A stretch of DNA of 64,000 nt from an uncultured Lachnospiraceae bacterium (GCA_910586015.1 CAJUGJ010000018.1:10760-74759), one strand, 5' to 3'; counted from the stretch's first letter, positions 35,118-44,638 are shown. The notes: generated from the letters alone by a model not told the origin. A program made the numbers and translations.

Positions 35118-36125
35118 TTAAGAAAGTACACTAAAACGGAATACTTGATCGAACGTTCGAACCGTTTTAAAATTTCCTTTTACCTTTAATTCTCCTGACA
35201 TAAATGCCCCTTGAAAAGTAGTACGTCCATTGACTAATCGGCTGACTACTGCTTTTGTTGTTGTTGCTGTAATATCTGCGTTCTCTTTTTCGCCATAATA
35301 ACATTTTAGATGTTTTCCATCAACTTCAAGTACGATCGACTTTCCTGTGTCCGACATATGTATGACATAAGAAGCCATAAAGTCTACTGGTTGTGGCTGA
35401 AAATTATCTCTGAAATTTTTTATAAATTCAAATTTAGCATCACTGCTATCTGTTCCCTCCATCATACCCTTAAATAGTTCTGTTAATTCTTTAATATCCT
35501 TTTTTTGCTTTTGAACATAGGCATCATCAGAAACATATTCAGAAAGCTGTTCACTTTCTTGTGGAGTTAAATCAAGTGGTGCAGTGTATAAAAAGTTTTG
35601 CTGTTGTGCATAACTACTGCTTGGCAAAGTTTTTAACCTCTTATTTACTGTACGATATAAATTTTCTGCACTTTGTTCAATAATCATTTTATAATCAGAA
35701 TTTGTTTCAAATTCTACATGATCTGACACATAAGCAATAAGTCCTTTACAAGTAATTCCTCCAAGTAGTTCCCAAGCCTTTTGTAATACCAGCTCTCCCT
35801 CTTTTTCTCCAAATGTATTCGCCATTACAATAGGAAGCATATAAATATTTTTTATCCGCTCTTTATCTGCATAAAGCCAACAAGCATCTAAAAATTGCTG
35901 CATAAATCCGCCAATGCCAAGCCATTCGATATGCACCGCTAGAATAACACCATCTGCTTCCTTTAATGTATTGGGTAGCATAGTAATCCCATTTTTTTGT
36001 TCATAAAGATTATATCTTGTCACATCCACATGCAATTCTTCCAAAACTTCTGTAAACTTATTCAGTACATATAAGGTGGGATCTTCCAATAGACCCCTTC
36101 CGCCATAATAGATATTGATCTTCAT
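35118..36125 (-). CDS. Flavodoxin-like NAD(P)H reductase fused to an SCP2-like domain
   Basis: The 335-residue protein has an N-terminal flavodoxin-like fold (about 1-165: MKINIYYGGRG, ADGVILAVHIEWLGIGGFMQQFLD, LPIVMANTFG), as in FMN-dependent NAD(P)H oxidoreductases. A charged linker is followed by a C-terminal domain (about 225-335: YVIHMSDTGKSIVLEVDGKHLKCYYG, RLVNGRTTFQGAFMSGELKVKG) that matches the SCP2 lipid-binding fold. The substrate is unknown. Its ATG overlaps the TGA of the rhomboid gene (ATGA), so translation is coupled. Confidence 0.75.
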   Translation of the reverse strand: MKINIYYGGRGLLEDPTLYVLNKFTEVLEELHVDVTRYNLYEQKNGITMLPNTLKEADGVILAVHIEWLGIGGFMQQFLDACWLYADKERIKNIYMLPIVMANTFGEKEGELVLQKAWELLGGITCKGLIAYVSDHVEFETNSDYKMIIEQSAENLYRTVNKRLKTLPSSSYAQQQNFLYTAPLDLTPQESEQLSEYVSDDAYVQKQKKDIKELTELFKGMMEGTDSSDAKFEFIKNFRDNFQPQPVDFMASYVIHMSDTGKSIVLEVDGKHLKCYYGEKENADITATTTKAVVSRLVNGRTTFQGAFMSGELKVKGNFKTVRTFDQVFRFSVLS

Positions 36126-37138
36126 AAACTTTTTTCCTCCTGCTTATAGACAGCCCTTGTTTTTCGATACAAAATTGCGGTTAGAAAGATTCCAGCTAAA
36201 AGTCCACCAATATGTGCTGCATTATCAACTCCTTGGCTGGTAAAACCTCCATAAAGACCAAAAAATACAAATAAAATCATTTGTCCTTTACTTAAATCTT
36301 CTAGACGTCCTTTATTAATAATAATAAGATACGCAACTGCACCACAGACTCCAAAAATTGCTCCAGAAGCCCCTACACACATCGGTGTAGTTTCTTGATA
36401 CATATGATACCCCATAGATACTATTCCTGCAAGAACTCCTGAAAATAAATAAATAATTAAATATTTCCATTTTCCAATAGCTCTTTCTAAATTATCTCCA
36501 ATAAATAGCAGAACTATCATATTATTTAAAATATGATCTTTTCCACTATGTAAAAACATATATGTAAATAGTCTATAATACTCTCCTTCCTCCTTTACAA
36601 GTGGCCAAAATAATGCCCCATAATCAAGAAGGCTTTTCTCTTCTTTATAAAGTAAATAATTTATAATCGAAAAAATAATTACATTTATAATAACCATGAG
36701 AGTATTCATTAAACTAAAAGATTTGGATTTCATTCTAGAGCTCTCCGTTAAAAAATCTCCTAAAGCAATACGAAATTCCGAAAATCGCTCACTTTGATTT
36801 TCAAACAGTATAAGTGCTTTAGAAGAAGAATTTATTATCCATACACAATCATAAAGGGCGGCACACTCTTTCATCTGTTCTGATTCATTTCCATATAATA
36901 GACAAAGAAATTCTGTTTGAAAAATCTCTGTTTCTCTATATTTCTCCTCTATCTGATTTCGAACGGATAGAAACTGTTGTACTGTAAAATTGCTCTGATC
37001 AAAATCAAATAAAAGAACAGTAAAAATAGTTCCATCTTTTTGTAAACGCTGTTGAAACAAATAAATATGTTCTATGTTCAATCTAATACTAGAAAATCCT
37101 ATTTCAATTAAATAATCACTTAATTTTTCAAGCAACAT
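36122..37138 (-). CDS. Rhomboid-family intramembrane serine protease
   Basis: The 338-residue protein has a cytosolic N-terminal domain (about 1-130) and a six-helix rhomboid core. The catalytic serine lies in GASGAIFG (about residue 254) and the histidine in AHIGGLLAG (about 308). HSGKDHILNNMIVLLF supplies the conserved HxxxN loop. Rhomboids cut transmembrane helices; the substrate here is unknown. It is coupled to the downstream flavodoxin-SCP2 gene by an ATGA overlap and lies 13 bases after glpK. Confidence 0.9.
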   Translation of the reverse strand: MLLEKLSDYLIEIGFSSIRLNIEHIYLFQQRLQKDGTIFTVLLFDFDQSNFTVQQFLSVRNQIEEKYRETEIFQTEFLCLLYGNESEQMKECAALYDCVWIINSSSKALILFENQSERFSEFRIALGDFLTESSRMKSKSFSLMNTLMVIINVIIFSIINYLLYKEEKSLLDYGALFWPLVKEEGEYYRLFTYMFLHSGKDHILNNMIVLLFIGDNLERAIGKWKYLIIYLFSGVLAGIVSMGYHMYQETTPMCVGASGAIFGVCGAVAYLIIINKGRLEDLSKGQMILFVFFGLYGGFTSQGVDNAAHIGGLLAGIFLTAILYRKTRAVYKQEEKSL

Positions 37139-37151
37139 CCAACCACCGCCT

Positions 37152-38651
37152 CTACTGATCTAATGCCCAAGCGATAGCACATTTTACTGCTCTCTTCCAG
37201 CCATGTAAAAGCTCTTCCCTCTCTTTTAAATCCATATTGGATTGAAATGTTCTTTCTAAATTCCAATTCGATTTAATTTCTTCTATATCATTCCAATATC
37301 CAGAAGAAAGTCCTGCCAGATATGCTGCTCCTAATGCAGTAGTTTCAATACAGCTTGGTCTTTGTACCTGTGCATTTAAAATATTTGCTTGAAACTGCAT
37401 CAAAAAATTATTTGCACTAGCTCCTCCATCTACTTTTAGTGTATTTAATAAAATTCCTGAATCCTGTTCCATTGCCCGAATAACATCATATGCCTGATAG
37501 GCAATCGATTCAACGGTTGCACGTACCATTTGTTCTTGAGAAAAACCTCTTGTAATTCCTACAATAGTACCTCTTGCAAATGGATTCCAATAGGGCGCTC
37601 CTAATCCTGTAAATGCTGGAACTATGTAGACTCCTCCACTATTTTTTGTTTTTGCAATCAACTCTTCCGATTCCTGTGCAGTTCGTAACATCTTTTGTTC
37701 ATCACGTAACCACTGAATAGCAGCACCTGCTACAAATACGCTTCCTTCTAAGGCATATCCTTTTGTTCCTTCCAAACCGGCAGTAATTGTAGTTAATAAT
37801 CCATGATTAGATAAAATGGGGTTTTCTCCTATATTCATCAATAAAAAACATCCTGTCCCATAGGTATTTTTTACATCTCCCTGTTCAAAACAGCATTGTC
37901 CAAATAAAGCTGCCTGTTGATCTCCGGCTGCTCCTGCAATTAAAATTTCTCCTCCTAATAATCCCGGCTCTGTATATCCAAAAATACATCCTGATGCTTT
38001 TACTTTTGGCATCATACAAAGAGGAATCTTAAAATATCGAAGTAATTCTTCATCCCAACAATATTTATGGATATCAAACAACATTGTTCTAGAAGCATTT
38101 GTATAGTCAGTTACATGAATTTTTCCCTTTGTCAGATTCCAGATAAGCCAAGTATCAACTGTTCCAAATAATAACTCTCCTTTTTCTGCCTGTTCTCTTG
38201 CCCCTGAAACATGTTCTAAAATCCATGCGATCTTTGTACCTGAAAAATAGGGATCAGGAATTAATCCTGTTTTTTTTCTAATTAAAGAATCCACACCATC
38301 TTTTTTAAGCTGTTCAATCTTATCCGCTGTTCGGTGACACTGCCAAACAATTGCAGGATAGATAGGTTCACCTGTAAACCGATTCCAAATAATCGTTGTT
38401 TCTCTCTGGTTTGTAATTCCAATCGCTGTAATATCTTCTGATTTTACTCCCAGTTTTGCCATTGCCTCTGCTGCAACTCCGATTTGAGATGACCAAATTT
38501 CTTTTGGATCATGCTCAACCCAGCCTGTTCTTGGATAAAACTGTGTAAATTCCTTTTGTGCCATACTTTTTATTTCACCACTATGGTTAAATAAAATACA
38601 TCTAGAACTTGTCGTTCCCTGATCAAGTGCCATAATATACCTTTCTTTCAC
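37152..38651 (-). CDS. glpK: Glycerol kinase
   Basis: The 499-residue FGGY kinase phosphorylates glycerol to glycerol-3-phosphate. It shows DQGTTSSR at the N-terminus, GWVEHDPKEIW, TNQRETT, and the ATP-site and signature GAAGDQQAALFGQ, then KVDGGASANNFLMQFQA near the C-terminus. A GTG at 38651 (five bases from AAGGAG) and an ATG at 38633 (six bases from AAAGG) are both good starts; GTG gives the full N-terminus. No glycerol facilitator or glpD lies nearby. The gap 38652-38801 shows no clear promoter consensus. Confidence 0.95.
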   Translation of the reverse strand: MKERYIMALDQGTTSSRCILFNHSGEIKSMAQKEFTQFYPRTGWVEHDPKEIWSSQIGVAAEAMAKLGVKSEDITAIGITNQRETTIIWNRFTGEPIYPAIVWQCHRTADKIEQLKKDGVDSLIRKKTGLIPDPYFSGTKIAWILEHVSGAREQAEKGELLFGTVDTWLIWNLTKGKIHVTDYTNASRTMLFDIHKYCWDEELLRYFKIPLCMMPKVKASGCIFGYTEPGLLGGEILIAGAAGDQQAALFGQCCFEQGDVKNTYGTGCFLLMNIGENPILSNHGLLTTITAGLEGTKGYALEGSVFVAGAAIQWLRDEQKMLRTAQESEELIAKTKNSGGVYIVPAFTGLGAPYWNPFARGTIVGITRGFSQEQMVRATVESIAYQAYDVIRAMEQDSGILLNTLKVDGGASANNFLMQFQANILNAQVQRPSCIETTALGAAYLAGLSSGYWNDIEEIKSNWNLERTFQSNMDLKEREELLHGWKRAVKCAIAWALDQ

Positions 38652-38766
38652 AATCTCTCCTTTCTCAAATCAGAAACTTCTGCAGCTAAACAGTTTCCGC
38701 CGGTTAGATTGTACCATATTAGAAAGTAGTAGGCAAGTCTTGCTTTTTAACCTTCAATATAAACGC

Positions 38767-38786
38767 AGGAATAAATTTTTATTCCT
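38767..38786. terminator. Small perfect hairpin after the Tad operon
   Basis: Arms AGGAATAAA (38767-38775) and TTTATTCCT (38778-38786) leave a 2-base gap. It lies 16 bases past the end of the last Tad gene on the minus strand and so may be its terminator, but there is no long T-run. It could also be an operator upstream of glpK. Confidence 0.4.
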
Positions 38787-38801
38787 TGTTTAATCTTTTT
38801 A

Positions 38802-40124
38802 TTATATGAGAGTCTTTTCTACATGAAATGTTGCATTGGCAAACTCAACTACATCTCCTGTTTTAATCTCTTTATATCCATTCACTGGCAACCTATCTCC
38901 ATTAATAAATGTTCCATTTGTTGAATTCATATCATAAAGTAAAATTTTTTCTTGATCTTTTACAATCTTTGAATGAATTCTGCTGACCGCTGAATTAGAA
39001 AGGGTACTATTTGTTCTTGTCTTTAATTTTCCAATATAAAAGGGAGTTTCATCTATAATAATTGTCTGATAGAGTTCTTTTTGTTGAGGAATCAAACGAA
39101 GTAATATACTTTCTTCTTTTATTTCAGGTTCAGTTGTTAATCCCTGTTCTTTTTGTCTAGGATCAAATAACACCACCGTTTCATCCTCATTGGCTTCTTC
39201 CTCTATCGATTCTATTTCAATATCTGGATTATATATTGCAATCTCATTTGAATTTAGTCTATGAAAACTTATCTTTGTATTTAGATTCAAATGAAATAAT
39301 ACTTTTGCTACAGTAATATTAATTACAAATAAAATAATAAGCAATCCTGATAATTTCATTCCATCTAATTTATTTCCAAATGTATCAAGACATAATCCAC
39401 TATAAATAGCAATACCCCCTAATCCAATAGAAACCAAAAAACATATTGTCATGAAAATAATATTGAAAGAAAAAGAAGTTTTTCTTAAAGATTTTACTTC
39501 TGGCTTTATTTGTTCTTCTTCTGATTCCTGATTATCTATATTAGGCTCTTCTAAATTAAAATAGGGTTCATTTGAGGTATCTTTTAAAAAACTTTCTAAA
39601 TCATGCAAACTACTTGTATCTTCTTTATTTTTCATATAAAGGCTGTATAAAAATAAAATCGCCTTTTGATCTTTATAATCAATATGATTCATTAGATATT
39701 CCATTAAAGAATCAAGTTGCTTTTTTAATGATTCTTTTCGACCTGGGAAATAACAAAATCTAACCTGATAGGAAGGAAGATGAATAAAGATATATTCTTG
39801 TTCTAATAAGAAAGCACTTTCTTCTAATAAATATATTGAAATAGAGCGGATACAGTCAAAAAGTGCTTGAAATAGAAGTTCTAATTCTTTTCTATTCATA
39901 CTATTATGTTCTATAATACTAGATAAACTCTGTAATCCTGAAATATCATAACAATATTGAATTTGATTATTAAAAATTCGATATTGAACTGGAAGTAGTC
40001 CCTTAATTTCATTTCGGATAAGCATTTCACTTTGAAATTCTTCTTCTGTTCCTTTTTGTGCCTCATCCTTATAAAGAATCATTCTATTCTGATTTATATC
40101 ATGTTCAAATTCAGCTATAATCAT
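38802..40124 (-). CDS. DUF6382-FHA domain membrane protein of the Tad locus
   Basis: The 440-residue protein has an N-terminal DUF6382-like domain (about 1-180), two transmembrane helices (about 222-245 and 255-278, FMTICFLVSIGLGGIAIY and GLLIILFVINITVAKVLF) and a C-terminal FHA domain (about 355-440). The FHA domain has IGK, SRIHSKI and NSTNGTFING, so it should bind phosphothreonine. The FHA arginine of IGR is a lysine here. No Ser/Thr kinase gene is in the window. ATGA overlap with the TadE-like gene upstream. It is the last gene of the Tad operon, where this family is common in Lachnospiraceae. Confidence 0.8.
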   Translation of the reverse strand: MIIAEFEHDINQNRMILYKDEAQKGTEEEFQSEMLIRNEIKGLLPVQYRIFNNQIQYCYDISGLQSLSSIIEHNSMNRKELELLFQALFDCIRSISIYLLEESAFLLEQEYIFIHLPSYQVRFCYFPGRKESLKKQLDSLMEYLMNHIDYKDQKAILFLYSLYMKNKEDTSSLHDLESFLKDTSNEPYFNLEEPNIDNQESEEEQIKPEVKSLRKTSFSFNIIFMTICFLVSIGLGGIAIYSGLCLDTFGNKLDGMKLSGLLIILFVINITVAKVLFHLNLNTKISFHRLNSNEIAIYNPDIEIESIEEEANEDETVVLFDPRQKEQGLTTEPEIKEESILLRLIPQQKELYQTIIIDETPFYIGKLKTRTNSTLSNSAVSRIHSKIVKDQEKILLYDMNSTNGTFINGDRLPVNGYKEIKTGDVVEFANATFHVEKTLI

Positions 40125-40516
40125 TTTATTCCCCCTATAATATCTAATCCTAATGTAATCATTCGCATCTTTTGTGCTTGTGATATCTTATTTCCCTTTA
40201 CTTTAAAATTAGTATCAAACTGTCCTTTTGGATAGACAAAGGGAAGAAAAGCAGATACGATTACTGTATTTTCTAACACCTTCTCTTCTATTGAAAATTC
40301 TTTTATTTCCATCATCCAAAGGTCTTTAGGAGGAATTTCTCTTTCGATTTTAATATGATCTGCTACCTGATCTGCTATAGCAAGTAGACAAACACGATCA
40401 TGCAGATAAAAATTAAAATAGAGTAAAAACAAGAATAGAAAAAACAAGAAAGGAAACAAAAATACCATTTCTATTGTATATTGTGCTTCTAAATAAAATT
40501 TCGTTTTTTTATTCAT
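40121..40516 (-). CDS. TadE-like pseudopilin
   Basis: The 131-residue protein starts with a short basic head, then AQYTIEMVFLFPFLFFLFLFLL, the TadE-type glutamate plus hydrophobic helix (about residues 9-33), followed by a small extracytoplasmic domain. The frame is open much further upstream, but ATG 40516 overlaps the TGA of the prepilin peptidase gene as ATGA and gives a sensible pilin-like start. It is probably a minor subunit of the Tad pilus. Both ends overlap neighbours by ATGA. Confidence 0.75.
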   Translation of the reverse strand: MNKKTKFYLEAQYTIEMVFLFPFLFFLFLFLLYFNFYLHDRVCLLAIADQVADHIKIEREIPPKDLWMMEIKEFSIEEKVLENTVIVSAFLPFVYPKGQFDTNFKVKGNKISQAQKMRMITLGLDIIGGIK

Positions 40517-40953
40517 ATCCATAGAACGAACAGATACCCTGTTGTAAGAAAAGGAATCAAAGGAATTTGTCGTCTTTTTTGATATCCACAGAAAACAGTC
40601 ACTCCAATACCAAAAATAGCAGCAAAAAGTAGACCATAAAATACCACAAGTAGACATTTCCACAATCCTAACCCAATTCCTACTACTCCTATCACAACAG
40701 CATCTCCTCTTCCAAACCTCCCTTCAGAGCAAAGACTAAAAAGATAAAGAAGTCCTCCAAATATTCCTCCTGTGATATAAGACCAAATCCCAAAATCTTT
40801 CTGAAATAAAAGTCCAATAATTAAACAAGGTATAATTCCTAAGAGTACTAATAAGTTTATACTTCTTTTTTTAACATCTTGTATACTATAAATACAAAAC
40901 ATAATTGCTAGGGCAATTCGAATAACTACTTCTCCTACTGACATTTCCCTCAT
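40513..40953 (-). CDS. tadV: A24-family prepilin peptidase (TadV/CpaA-like)
   Basis: The 146-residue membrane protein has about five transmembrane helices and the two catalytic aspartates of type IV prepilin peptidases, in YSIQDVKKR (about residue 26) and GRFGRGDA (about 85). It would cut the leader of the Flp pilin and pseudopilins on the cytoplasmic side. It lies inside the Tad operon, 17 bases after the TadE/G-like gene, and overlaps the next gene. Confidence 0.88.
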   Translation of the reverse strand: MREMSVGEVVIRIALAIMFCIYSIQDVKKRSINLLVLLGIIPCLIIGLLFQKDFGIWSYITGGIFGGLLYLFSLCSEGRFGRGDAVVIGVVGIGLGLWKCLLVVFYGLLFAAIFGIGVTVFCGYQKRRQIPLIPFLTTGYLFVLWI

Positions 40954-40970
40954 TTTTAACCTCTTTTCTT

Positions 40971-41810
40971 TTAGCGGTTTCTTCCTTTTTGTGTTTCTTC
41001 ACATTTTTTACACTTCCTTTTACCCTCTTTCTGTGCCTGCTCTAAAGAAATGGTTCTTACTGTTCTTTTTAAACCACTACAGGAAATATCTGTATGATAG
41101 TGATTTCCATATAGAGTAATAAAAACAATTTTTTGTTTATTTAAGGGTATTTTACAGCGTTCACAAGAAGTATATTTTGAACCACTTTCATTTCGTTTTG
41201 AAGAAATACTCTCAAAATCCACTGCATCTATTGATAGTTTAATATGAGAACATTCTTTTGTTTCATGATAAACATTTCCTGTTTCTGTTATATAAACAAG
41301 AGTTTCTTCTTTTGGTATCTCTTCTTGTTTTTCATTCTCTAAAGAACTTCCTGTAAAACTTCTTAAAACTACTTTTCGAACAACAGAAATTTTCGGAAGA
41401 ATTTTCCCAAACACAGGAAATTGCATTTGATAACGCATCCATATAACAATCCGATCTTCTTTTTGTATGTGAGAATTCCAAAAATGTATCCCCGCTTTTC
41501 CTCCAACAATCCATCTATCTTCTAAAAAAGCTTCTGGAACATTTTGTAGTACCCTTGCTCCAATTAAAACGGATTCTGCTATTGTATCTATTATTTCTTC
41601 AGTATCTTTATTTTCTTCAAAAACAGAGGATAAAATGGTTAGTTCTTCTCCTGTCTTACTAGCTGCAAACCGTAACACTTCATCTATCTCTAAAAAGCGA
41701 TAAAAGGATATCATAGAAAAAAACACAAATAGTACCACTGGCAGAATAAATACCATCTCTACTGTAATTGAAGCTTTATAATTACTATTTTTTTTCATTT
41801 TTAACCACAC
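40971..41810 (-). CDS. TadE/G-like pseudopilin with a paired cysteine/histidine C-terminal domain
   Basis: The 279-residue protein begins with a TadE-type segment (ASITVEMVFILPVVLFVFFSM, about 13-35). The outer part ends in two similar modules: YHETKECSHI with SCERCK, and YHTDISCSGL with KCKKC. Each has His, Cys and CxxC spaced as for metal binding or disulfides. Such a doubled module in a minor pilin is unusual. The ATG at 41810 (MWLKMKK) is the called start; the internal M5 is an alternative. It is separated from the DUF5702 gene by a 180-base gap with a large inverted repeat. Confidence 0.7.
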   Translation of the reverse strand: MWLKMKKNSNYKASITVEMVFILPVVLFVFFSMISFYRFLEIDEVLRFAASKTGEELTILSSVFEENKDTEEIIDTIAESVLIGARVLQNVPEAFLEDRWIVGGKAGIHFWNSHIQKEDRIVIWMRYQMQFPVFGKILPKISVVRKVVLRSFTGSSLENEKQEEIPKEETLVYITETGNVYHETKECSHIKLSIDAVDFESISSKRNESGSKYTSCERCKIPLNKQKIVFITLYGNHYHTDISCSGLKRTVRTISLEQAQKEGKRKCKKCEETQKGRNR

Positions 41811-41845
41811 TTCTAAATAATCTTACTATATAAAACTTATTTCTT

Positions 41846-41981
41846 AAGGTGTCAGTGGCTCTCTGCTTTCTCTGTAATATATTATTTTGATTCTGCTGTA
41901 GACTTCTTGGAGAGACGGTTTATTTTTTCAGCAAATAATAGAAATATATTGTATGACAAAGCAGAGAGCCACTGACACCTT
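41846..41981. repeat. Long inverted repeat inside the Tad operon (MITE-like or large hairpin)
   Basis: Arms 41846-41869 and 41958-41981 are perfectly complementary over 24 bp (core GTCAGTGGCTCTCTGC). The 88 bases between them contain further weak pairing (AATATATT both sides). The arms are unusually long for an intrinsic terminator, and no T-run follows. No clear target-site duplication was seen. It separates the DUF5702 gene from the downstream Tad genes on the minus strand. Confidence 0.75.
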
Positions 41982-41990
41982 TCTAAATTC

Positions 41991-44375
41991 TTAATAGGAA
42001 GCTTCAAGAGAAATCTCATATGAATAATTACTTTTGTCCATTGTATGACTAAGCCATGGCATAGAAAACAAATATAACGGAAGCATACATTCGATCTTCG
42101 ATTGATAACTGTCAACACAATTTTGAATATAAAAATAGGGATCATAATAAAAACGAATTGTTTCCTGAATCAAATCCATTGCTCTTAGATTTGTAGTGTC
42201 TAAAGATTGTAATATTAGAAATAATCTTAGATAATCCAAATAGATAAAACCTGATGAATCCTGCGGTAATTGATCTGCATGATATTGTATTTGTTCTTTT
42301 GTTAAGGTCATTAATTCTGCAAGATCGATTGCTGGATTTTGCTTTGGTAAAAATGAAATTCTCTTTCCCTTCATAATTGCTGAAGTTTCTACTATTGCTA
42401 AAGCAACTGCCCATATTGTTAAAATCAAATATTTTGTCAAAGCAACCAGACCGGAAAGACCTGTAAATCCCACTGTTGCAACTGCTGCGGTATATGCCTT
42501 TTCTACACAAGAATGATTACTTAAAAGATAAATTATATTAATAGGTACTCTCCAAGAAAAAATTTTATTGATAGCTGCCTGTAAATTATTTTTATCCTTT
42601 TTTTCTCCGAATAGCAAATATTCCAACTCATAATCTAATCCATGATTTTTTCGAACAGTATGATAATATCCAAAGTGTTCTTCACAATAAGAAATTACTC
42701 TTACTTTTTCCAAAATATGTTCTGCTGTATCGGAAAGTTTTTCATATAGCTCATTACTTTGCGAAAAAGAAAATAGATCTGGTATAGAACTACTATTTAA
42801 AAATTCAAAAATTTGCTCTAACAAATATTCCTGTCCAGAAACTCCATAAAATATAGTTGGAAGATTTATCTGTTCTATTTCTTTTTTAGAAAGAGAATCC
42901 AGTCCTTCCTCTAAAATTTTATCCTGAAGCAGATTTTGTATTGTATGTATTATTTCAAACTTTTTTGTTTCTTCTTGTAATCCACTATAATCAAACTCTG
43001 GAACTATTTCTGCATATACTTTATAAAGACTTTCTTTTTTATAAAGTAGATCTTCAAAATAAATTTCTCTTTGTAATTTATCTTGTATTTTAGGAAGTGT
43101 TATACTCGACATATCTTGTAATAGTTTTTTCTGTTCTAACAACTGTTTTTCTATTATCTGTATCTTTTCAAATGCCATACCTTCTTTCATTTTCTTTATC
43201 TCTTCTTTTAACTCTTTGCTTTCTGGTAATATTATTTCCAGTATCTTAATCTCTTTTAAAATATTCTCTCGACTATTTTTCATTTCTTCTATTATTTTAA
43301 GTGCAGCTTCATTACTTGTCTTACAGTCCTTTTCTAACTCAACTAATTTCTCTATTGCTTTTTGATATTTTTTTATTTCTTTATTCTCTTTTGAAACGGT
43401 TTCTTTTATCTGTTTTTCTAATGCTCTTTTTCTTTCCTTTAACTGAGTTTCTTCTACCTTTAATAAAGAAAATTTCTGTTTTATTTCTAAATCTTTTATT
43501 TGATTTTTTATTTCTGTCTGCTTCTCACCATTAACTTTTAGATCTTGTTGTATTCTATCTAAAATGGTTTTCTTTTCTATAATTTCTTCTTGTAGTTTCT
43601 TATATTCTTTTGCCGCCTCTCTTATCTTCTCTAATTCTTTACTAGAATCTATATAATTTTCTTTTAGTGCTTTAAATATATGTAAATGATTTATTTTTAG
43701 TTTTCCTGCATCTGGAGTACCTAAAATCAATCTTTTGGTAAAAACTTTTTCTGTTTTTATTTTGTTTGTCCATGTCCTTTTTAGTATTCCATTTTCTATA
43801 CAAACTCCATCTACAAACTGCATCAGTTGTAACATTTTCTCATCTATTTGTGCAGCCATTTCTGCCAATTCTATCTGTTTTTCAAGTAATGTTTCTGTCT
43901 GTTCTAACTCATGAAATACTCCTGCTTTAGATAAAAGCCATTTGATTATATTTTCTACTTCTTGATACTGCATATAGTCTATCACCTGTCTTTGAAAAGG
44001 TTCTCCACGATCTGACATAAGAGTTTTAAGTTCTGTAACTTGTAACTTAGATACAAAAGCATTCGATAATAATACTCCCTCATTTTCAGTTGTGTTTTCA
44101 GTAATCCAAGCATTTGTTTTACTTGCTAATTCCTCTATATCTAACTCTCCTTCTTTTGTCTTTATACAAAGTCCAAAAATATGGAATTCATCATAAAGTG
44201 TTTTATGATATCCTGCTAATTCTGATAACATTGCTTGATGAAGAATTCTCTCCATCTGAACTTCAGATAATGATATTGCTGCGGATTGAATGGATACTGC
44301 TAATAAAGAAAGAAGGATAGGAAGAATTAAGGCAAAGTAAACCGTAATGACTGCCTCTTCCAAAACCTTATACAA
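41991..44375 (-). CDS. DUF5702-type large Tad-locus membrane protein (TadG-like)
   Basis: The 794-residue protein begins with a transmembrane helix (about 8-30, AVITVYFALILPILLSLLAVS) of the TadE/G kind. A long extracytoplasmic coiled coil follows (about 240-430, rich in Lys/Glu). Near the C-terminus are hydrophobic helices (about 615-665, TVGFTGLSGLVALTKYLI) and a final soluble domain. This layout fits DUF5702 proteins found in Lachnospiraceae Tad operons. Its start overlaps the end of the Flp pilin gene by 8 bases. A pilus-assembly role is inferred from position. Confidence 0.75.
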   Translation of the reverse strand: MYKVLEEAVITVYFALILPILLSLLAVSIQSAAISLSEVQMERILHQAMLSELAGYHKTLYDEFHIFGLCIKTKEGELDIEELASKTNAWITENTTENEGVLLSNAFVSKLQVTELKTLMSDRGEPFQRQVIDYMQYQEVENIIKWLLSKAGVFHELEQTETLLEKQIELAEMAAQIDEKMLQLMQFVDGVCIENGILKRTWTNKIKTEKVFTKRLILGTPDAGKLKINHLHIFKALKENYIDSSKELEKIREAAKEYKKLQEEIIEKKTILDRIQQDLKVNGEKQTEIKNQIKDLEIKQKFSLLKVEETQLKERKRALEKQIKETVSKENKEIKKYQKAIEKLVELEKDCKTSNEAALKIIEEMKNSRENILKEIKILEIILPESKELKEEIKKMKEGMAFEKIQIIEKQLLEQKKLLQDMSSITLPKIQDKLQREIYFEDLLYKKESLYKVYAEIVPEFDYSGLQEETKKFEIIHTIQNLLQDKILEEGLDSLSKKEIEQINLPTIFYGVSGQEYLLEQIFEFLNSSSIPDLFSFSQSNELYEKLSDTAEHILEKVRVISYCEEHFGYYHTVRKNHGLDYELEYLLFGEKKDKNNLQAAINKIFSWRVPINIIYLLSNHSCVEKAYTAAVATVGFTGLSGLVALTKYLILTIWAVALAIVETSAIMKGKRISFLPKQNPAIDLAELMTLTKEQIQYHADQLPQDSSGFIYLDYLRLFLILQSLDTTNLRAMDLIQETIRFYYDPYFYIQNCVDSYQSKIECMLPLYLFSMPWLSHTMDKSNYSYEISLEASY

Positions 44376-44601
44376 TCTTACCTGCCTTTCCCTTTATAGA
44401 ATCAATAGCATCATTTATAATATTTTCAATCTCTCCTTTAAAAATTATAACTAACCCTAAAATAATAACTAAAATTAAAATAACTTCAACAACTCCAAAA
44501 GCTTCTAAAGTAGTTGTTTCTTTTACTATAGTTCTTTTTTTCCATAATCTAAACCAAACTGTCCAAATAAGCTCTTTAAATTTTCCCTTCCATTTTGTCA
44601 T
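44368..44601 (-). CDS. flp: Flp1-family type IVb pilin
   Basis: The 77-residue protein has a basic leader (MTKWKGKFKELIWTVW, RLWKKR) and the pilin core TTLEAFGVVEVILILVIILGLVIIF, with the glutamate typical of position 5 after processing, then a short helical tail. It is the likely major subunit of the Tad pilus, cleaved by TadV. The longer open frame to 44685 is rejected because ATG 44601 lies six bases after GGAGG. Confidence 0.88.
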   Translation of the reverse strand: MTKWKGKFKELIWTVWFRLWKKRTIVKETTTLEAFGVVEVILILVIILGLVIIFKGEIENIINDAIDSIKGKAGKIV

Positions 44602-44638
44602 TTTTAACCTCCATACTGTCACTATTTCTAAGCTATAA

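Noticed and set aside
41882..42510. Two minus-strand frames overlapping the DUF5702 gene end
   Set aside because: They are in other frames of the same strand, without ribosome sites, and the DUF5702 frame explains the DNA.
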